Below the pieces are notes generated by a model. That model was given only the letters and a program-made list of their open reading frames with translations. It searched no databases and was not told the origin of the DNA. Shown in pieces: positions 41,767-43,506 of a stretch of DNA of 43,506 bases. Source of the stretch: Candidatus Gastranaerophilales bacterium. Lineage in GTDB: Bacteria; Cyanobacteriota; Vampirovibrionia; Gastranaerophilales; Gastranaerophilaceae. The translations under genes were made by a program, and so were the position numbers. Location: positions 1 through 43,506 of the forward strand of contig CALUWB010000010.1 of NCBI GenBank assembly GCA_944324375.1. The letters run 5' to 3'. How positions within the stretch are numbered: the first letter of the stretch is position 1; each line of letters opens with the position of its first letter.

Positions 41767-42476
41767 TTGACAGATTTAAGTATTTTTATCGATGAATCAG
41801 GGGATTTTGGTGACTATCAAGATTATTGCCCTTTTTATATTATTTCTTTAGTTTTTCATGAACAAAATAACTTAATTAATTCTCAGGTTAAAAAACTTGA
41901 TGATTTTCTAATTCAGTGTAACCTTAAAAATCATAATATCCATACGGCTCCACTTATACGAAAAGAAAAGAGCTATAAAAATATGGATATTAATATTAGA
42001 AGTAAACTATTCAAACAATTATTTAATTTTATAAGAAATGTTAATATAACTTATAAAACAATAGTTGTTGATAAAAGAATATATAAGAATCAAGTTGATA
42101 TAATAAAAGTAATTACCAAAGAATTATCTTCTTTTTAAGAGAGAATTATACTTATTTTAATCAATTTGAAAATATTATAATTTATTATGATAATGGTCAA
42201 ATTCAGTTAACAAAAACATTAATTGCAATTTTTGGTGCAATGTTTGGTGAAAACATTGAATTTAGGGCTATAGAACCGAATAATTATAAATTATTTCAGT
42301 CAGCAGATTTAATATGTACATTAGCTTTGATAAAAAATAAATTATTATCAGGTAAAGATTTAACAAATTCTGAAGAAAAATTTTTTGGTTCAGTTTCAAA
42401 ATTAAGAAAAAATTATCTTAAATTTTTTGAAAAAATTGAATTTGATAAAAGAATAAAACAAAATTCTTTTTTCTGA
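41767..42476 (+). pseudogene. DUF3800 protein gene with a one-base frameshift
   Basis: The start is TTG 41767, with AAAGGA 7 bases upstream; an earlier ATG at 41701 lies in the leader RNA and is rejected. Residues after it read LSIFIDESGDFGDY, the DUF3800 N-terminal signature with its acidic residues (RNase H-like fold). The frame stops with TAA at 42136-42138, straight after the run TTCTTTTT. Adding one T restores a continuous frame that passes through IIIYYDNGQI and LFQSADLICTLAL (the family QxADL end) to 42476. This is either a real mutation, an assembly error in a T-run, or -1 slippage on TTT-TAA. The full product is ~236 aa. Confidence 0.75.
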
Positions 42477-42484
42477 TTATTCTT

Positions 42485-42706
42485 TCAAATATGTAGAATT
42501 TCTTCGATATTACAAAATATTTTATACATTTCTTGTATTCTTTCATTTAAAATGATGAGCAAGTTATTGATATCTCCTTGTGTAATGTTGTCGTTATCTG
42601 TTGCAATGTTTTCGATAACTTTGCCTAAACTGCGTATTATGGAAATTTTGCACCCAACATCTAGCATTTTATCTTCTATCAAATTAATTTCAATGCTGTT
42701 TTTCAT
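42485..42706 (-). CDS. Small hypothetical protein, 73 aa
   Basis: A small helical protein (MKNSIEINLIEDKMLDVGCK, then ISIIRSLGKVIENIATDND and ERIQEMYKIFCNIEEIL), mildly acidic with no membrane segment. An AGAGG site lies 4 bases before the ATG. It faces the DUF3800 gene convergently (8-base gap) and diverges from the HTH gene, sharing the repeat-rich promoter region at 42738-42769. The family is unknown. Confidence 0.6.
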   Translation of the reverse strand: MKNSIEINLIEDKMLDVGCKISIIRSLGKVIENIATDNDNITQGDINNLLIILNERIQEMYKIFCNIEEILHI

Positions 42707-42737
42707 ATAACCTCTTTATAAAGTTTTATTGCTAGTA

Positions 42738-42769
42738 AATATACAAATAAGTCAAATAATATACAAATA
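42738..42769. promoter_or_regulatory. Two 12-base direct repeats in a divergent promoter region
   Basis: AATATACAAATA occurs at 42738-42749 and 42758-42769, spaced exactly 20 bases (about two helical turns), between the 73-aa and HTH genes. It is likely an operator, perhaps of the neighbouring HTH protein. Confidence 0.5.
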
Positions 42770-42799
42770 TATTGATTATTTTAGTCTAAGTTGTCATAT

Positions 42800-42838
42800 T
42801 TGTCAAGAAATAAACAATAAAATATAATAAATATTATG
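42800..42838 (+). promoter_or_regulatory. Near-consensus leaderless promoter
   Basis: TTGTCA (42800-42805), a 17-base spacer and TATAAT (42823-42828) are followed by only 7 bases before the ATG at 42836. No ribosome site fits, so transcription should start at or next to the start codon. Confidence 0.7.
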
Positions 42839-43048
42839 CAAATGTTAGTAAGAGAACAAGTAAAAACATTATTAGCCCAAGAAGGGATTAAGATGAAAGA
42901 TCTTGCAATAAAAATGGAAGAGATTTCAGGACGTACTTATTCATTGCAAAATTTATCTCACAGACTCAGACGCGGAACTCTTACTTATAATGAAATGTTA
43001 TTAATTGCAGATATTTTGGGCTATGAAATAAGTTTTAAGAAACAATAA
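42836..43048 (+). CDS. Small HTH-like protein, 70 aa
   Basis: A 70-aa basic protein with a helix-turn-helix-like pattern: REQVKTLLAQEGIKMKDLAIKMEEISGR, turn, SLQNLSHRLRRGTLTYNEMLLIADILG and a final strand YEISFKK. The family of such small proteins (a Cro-like core with RRGTLTYNEML) is common but poorly characterised. It is likely a DNA-binding regulator acting on the repeats beside it. The ATG at 42842 is an alternative start. Monocistronic, with a leaderless promoter. Confidence 0.75.
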   Translation: MQMLVREQVKTLLAQEGIKMKDLAIKMEEISGRTYSLQNLSHRLRRGTLTYNEMLLIADILGYEISFKKQ

Positions 43049-43080
43049 TTTTCAAGAATGAATCTTTTATTTTGCATTGC

Positions 43081-43130
43081 TGTATTATTATTTGTATTGA
43101 AATTGTATTAACAATGTATTATAATGTAAT
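43081..43130 (+). promoter_or_regulatory. Antitoxin promoter with phased TGTATT repeats
   Basis: TGTATT occurs at 43081, 43093, 43104 and 43115, and TGTAAT at 43125, about one DNA turn apart (12, 11, 11, 10). They cover a promoter TTGAAA (43097-43102), 17 bases, TATAAT (43120-43125). An inverted copy AATACA is at 43138. It looks like an operator for a multimeric regulator such as the RelB-type antitoxin. Confidence 0.6.
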
Positions 43131-43159
43131 TACATATTAATACAATTGAGGTGTAAATT

Positions 43160-43435
43160 ATGTCAAAAACTATTCAAATTCGTGTTGATGATGTCTTAAA
43201 AAAAACAGCTGATGAATTATTCTTAAGTTTAGGACTTGATACAAGTACAGCAATTAGAATTTTTTTAACAATGGCAGTAGAAACAGGTGGAATCCCGTTT
43301 GATGTAAAAATTCCTAATACATCCTTAAAACAATCAATGTTAGATGTGATAAATAGAAAAAATTTAAGTCCACGATATAAAACAGCAGAAGGAGCACATA
43401 GCACCACTGGCGCTGTGTGCTCCTTCTGCTGTTAG
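43160..43435 (+). CDS. RelB/DinJ-type antitoxin, truncated by a sequence junction
   Basis: The first ~78 residues are a ribbon-helix-helix antitoxin of the RelB/DinJ family: SKTIQIRVDDVLKKTADELF, LGLDTSTAIRIFLTMAVETGGIPF, then the toxin-binding end with NRKNLSPRYKTAE. In relatives this continues as an acidic helix and the toxin gene follows. Here the last ~13 residues (GAHSTTGAVCSFCC) do not fit and derive from the foreign hairpin sequence from ~43378 on. The gene is therefore broken at its 3' end and no toxin gene is visible. A GAGG site precedes the ATG. Confidence 0.8.
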   Translation: MSKTIQIRVDDVLKKTADELFLSLGLDTSTAIRIFLTMAVETGGIPFDVKIPNTSLKQSMLDVINRKNLSPRYKTAEGAHSTTGAVCSFCC

Positions 43436-43506
43436 AAAACGCTTGTGTCAGGTCCGCTCCAGAATCTCCTCGCAGGCGGTCTGCAGAGCGGGAATGTCCT
43501 CATTCA
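43378..43506 (-). other. Foreign GC-rich end: gene tail plus terminator (contig chimera)
   Basis: From about 43378 base composition rises sharply. Read on the minus strand the end shows a C-terminal reading frame (about NEDIPALQTACEEILERT, then stop near 43448) and a strong terminator hairpin (AGCAGAAGGAGCACA pairs with TGTGCTCCTTCTGCT over ~20 bases, then GTTTTAT). Thus a foreign gene end meets the antitoxin gene at a microhomology around AAAACAGCAGAAG. A metagenome misassembly is the likeliest cause. Confidence 0.65.

Noticed and set aside
41688-42476. Type III toxin-antitoxin system (RNA antitoxin repeats plus toxin)
   Set aside because: The leader has two different hairpins, not tandem repeats, and the protein is DUF3800 rather than a ToxN-type endoribonuclease.
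43378-43440. Integron attC site
   Set aside because: The long inverted repeat looked suggestive, but the GTTRRRY/RYYYAAC ends are not correct and a gene end plus T-tail on the minus strand explains it as a terminator.
1-43506. CRISPR array
   Set aside because: No regularly spaced repeats of 24-40 bases were found; the only tandem repeats are short (13 bases or about 11 bases) without spacers.
1-43506. tRNA or rRNA genes
   Set aside because: No cloverleaf with a GTTCRA loop and CCA-type end, and no rRNA segment, was recognised in intergenic regions.

Overview
The window reads as a low-GC, Gram-negative, flagellated, mostly anaerobic bacterium. Lipid A genes (lpxB, lpxI), a nonulosonate/KDO-type gene pair, fliO and flagellin are combined with HemW, GltA, rubredoxin/rubrerythrin and PerR. 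There are also several long Gln/Ala-rich proteins of a kind I associate with gut Melainabacteria (Vampirovibrionia, Gastranaerophilales). That assignment is inference from gene content and composition; no rRNA or tRNA gene is visible. The sequence looks like one metagenomic contig: the left edge starts in a GC-rich hairpin, and the last ~120 bases change abruptly in composition and break a relB/dinJ-type antitoxin gene.

Layout. 1-8.4 kb: HAD phosphatase and HpcH/HpaI-type aldolase (minus), a family 2 glycosyltransferase (plus), a secreted protein whose start lies inside the end of gltA, gltA, hemW, a membrane glycosyltransferase with a Cys-rich tail, and an SDR oxidoreductase. 8.5-14.4 kb: a GAF-GGDEF-HD-GYP c-di-GMP protein, a three-gene signalling operon (receiver-PAS-kinase, LuxR-type regulator, membrane-anchored protein) and rpsP. 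14.6-27.5 kb: a lineage-specific block with a glutaredoxin, a 666-aa coiled-coil protein, flagellin, a shortened class II photolyase, the perR-rubredoxin-rubrerythrin oxidative-stress cluster, lysS, a 640-base non-coding region with two RNA candidates, and a 543-aa protein that looks like a flagellar axial or export substrate. 27.5-37.4 kb: eleven tightly packed minus-strand genes (fliO, neuB-like, kdsC-like, TPR, lysC, NTF2-like, aroC, aroK, aroB, lpxI, lpxB) that probably form one supraoperon. 37.4-43.5 kb: a sensor kinase, an MBL hydrolase, a beta-barrel-like protein, an Fe-S flavoprotein, a YjbQ protein, a DUF3800 gene with a structured leader RNA and a one-base frameshift, and a small region of HTH and antitoxin genes.

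How the genes fit together. Motility and the cell surface dominate: flagellin, FliO, a sialic-acid-type synthase, lipid A enzymes, two glycosyltransferases, c-di-GMP turnover and three two-component proteins. The PerR cluster is a classical peroxide defence for an anaerobe, with a near-ideal operator over its own promoter. The most unusual features are the DUF3800 leader RNA plus frameshift, the structured RNA at about 23.2-23.57 kb (possibly the 5' part of a group II intron), the axial-like protein with a possible sigma-28 promoter, a conserved upstream block shared by two lineage-specific genes, several apparently leaderless promoters, and repeated operator-like motifs around the HTH and antitoxin genes.
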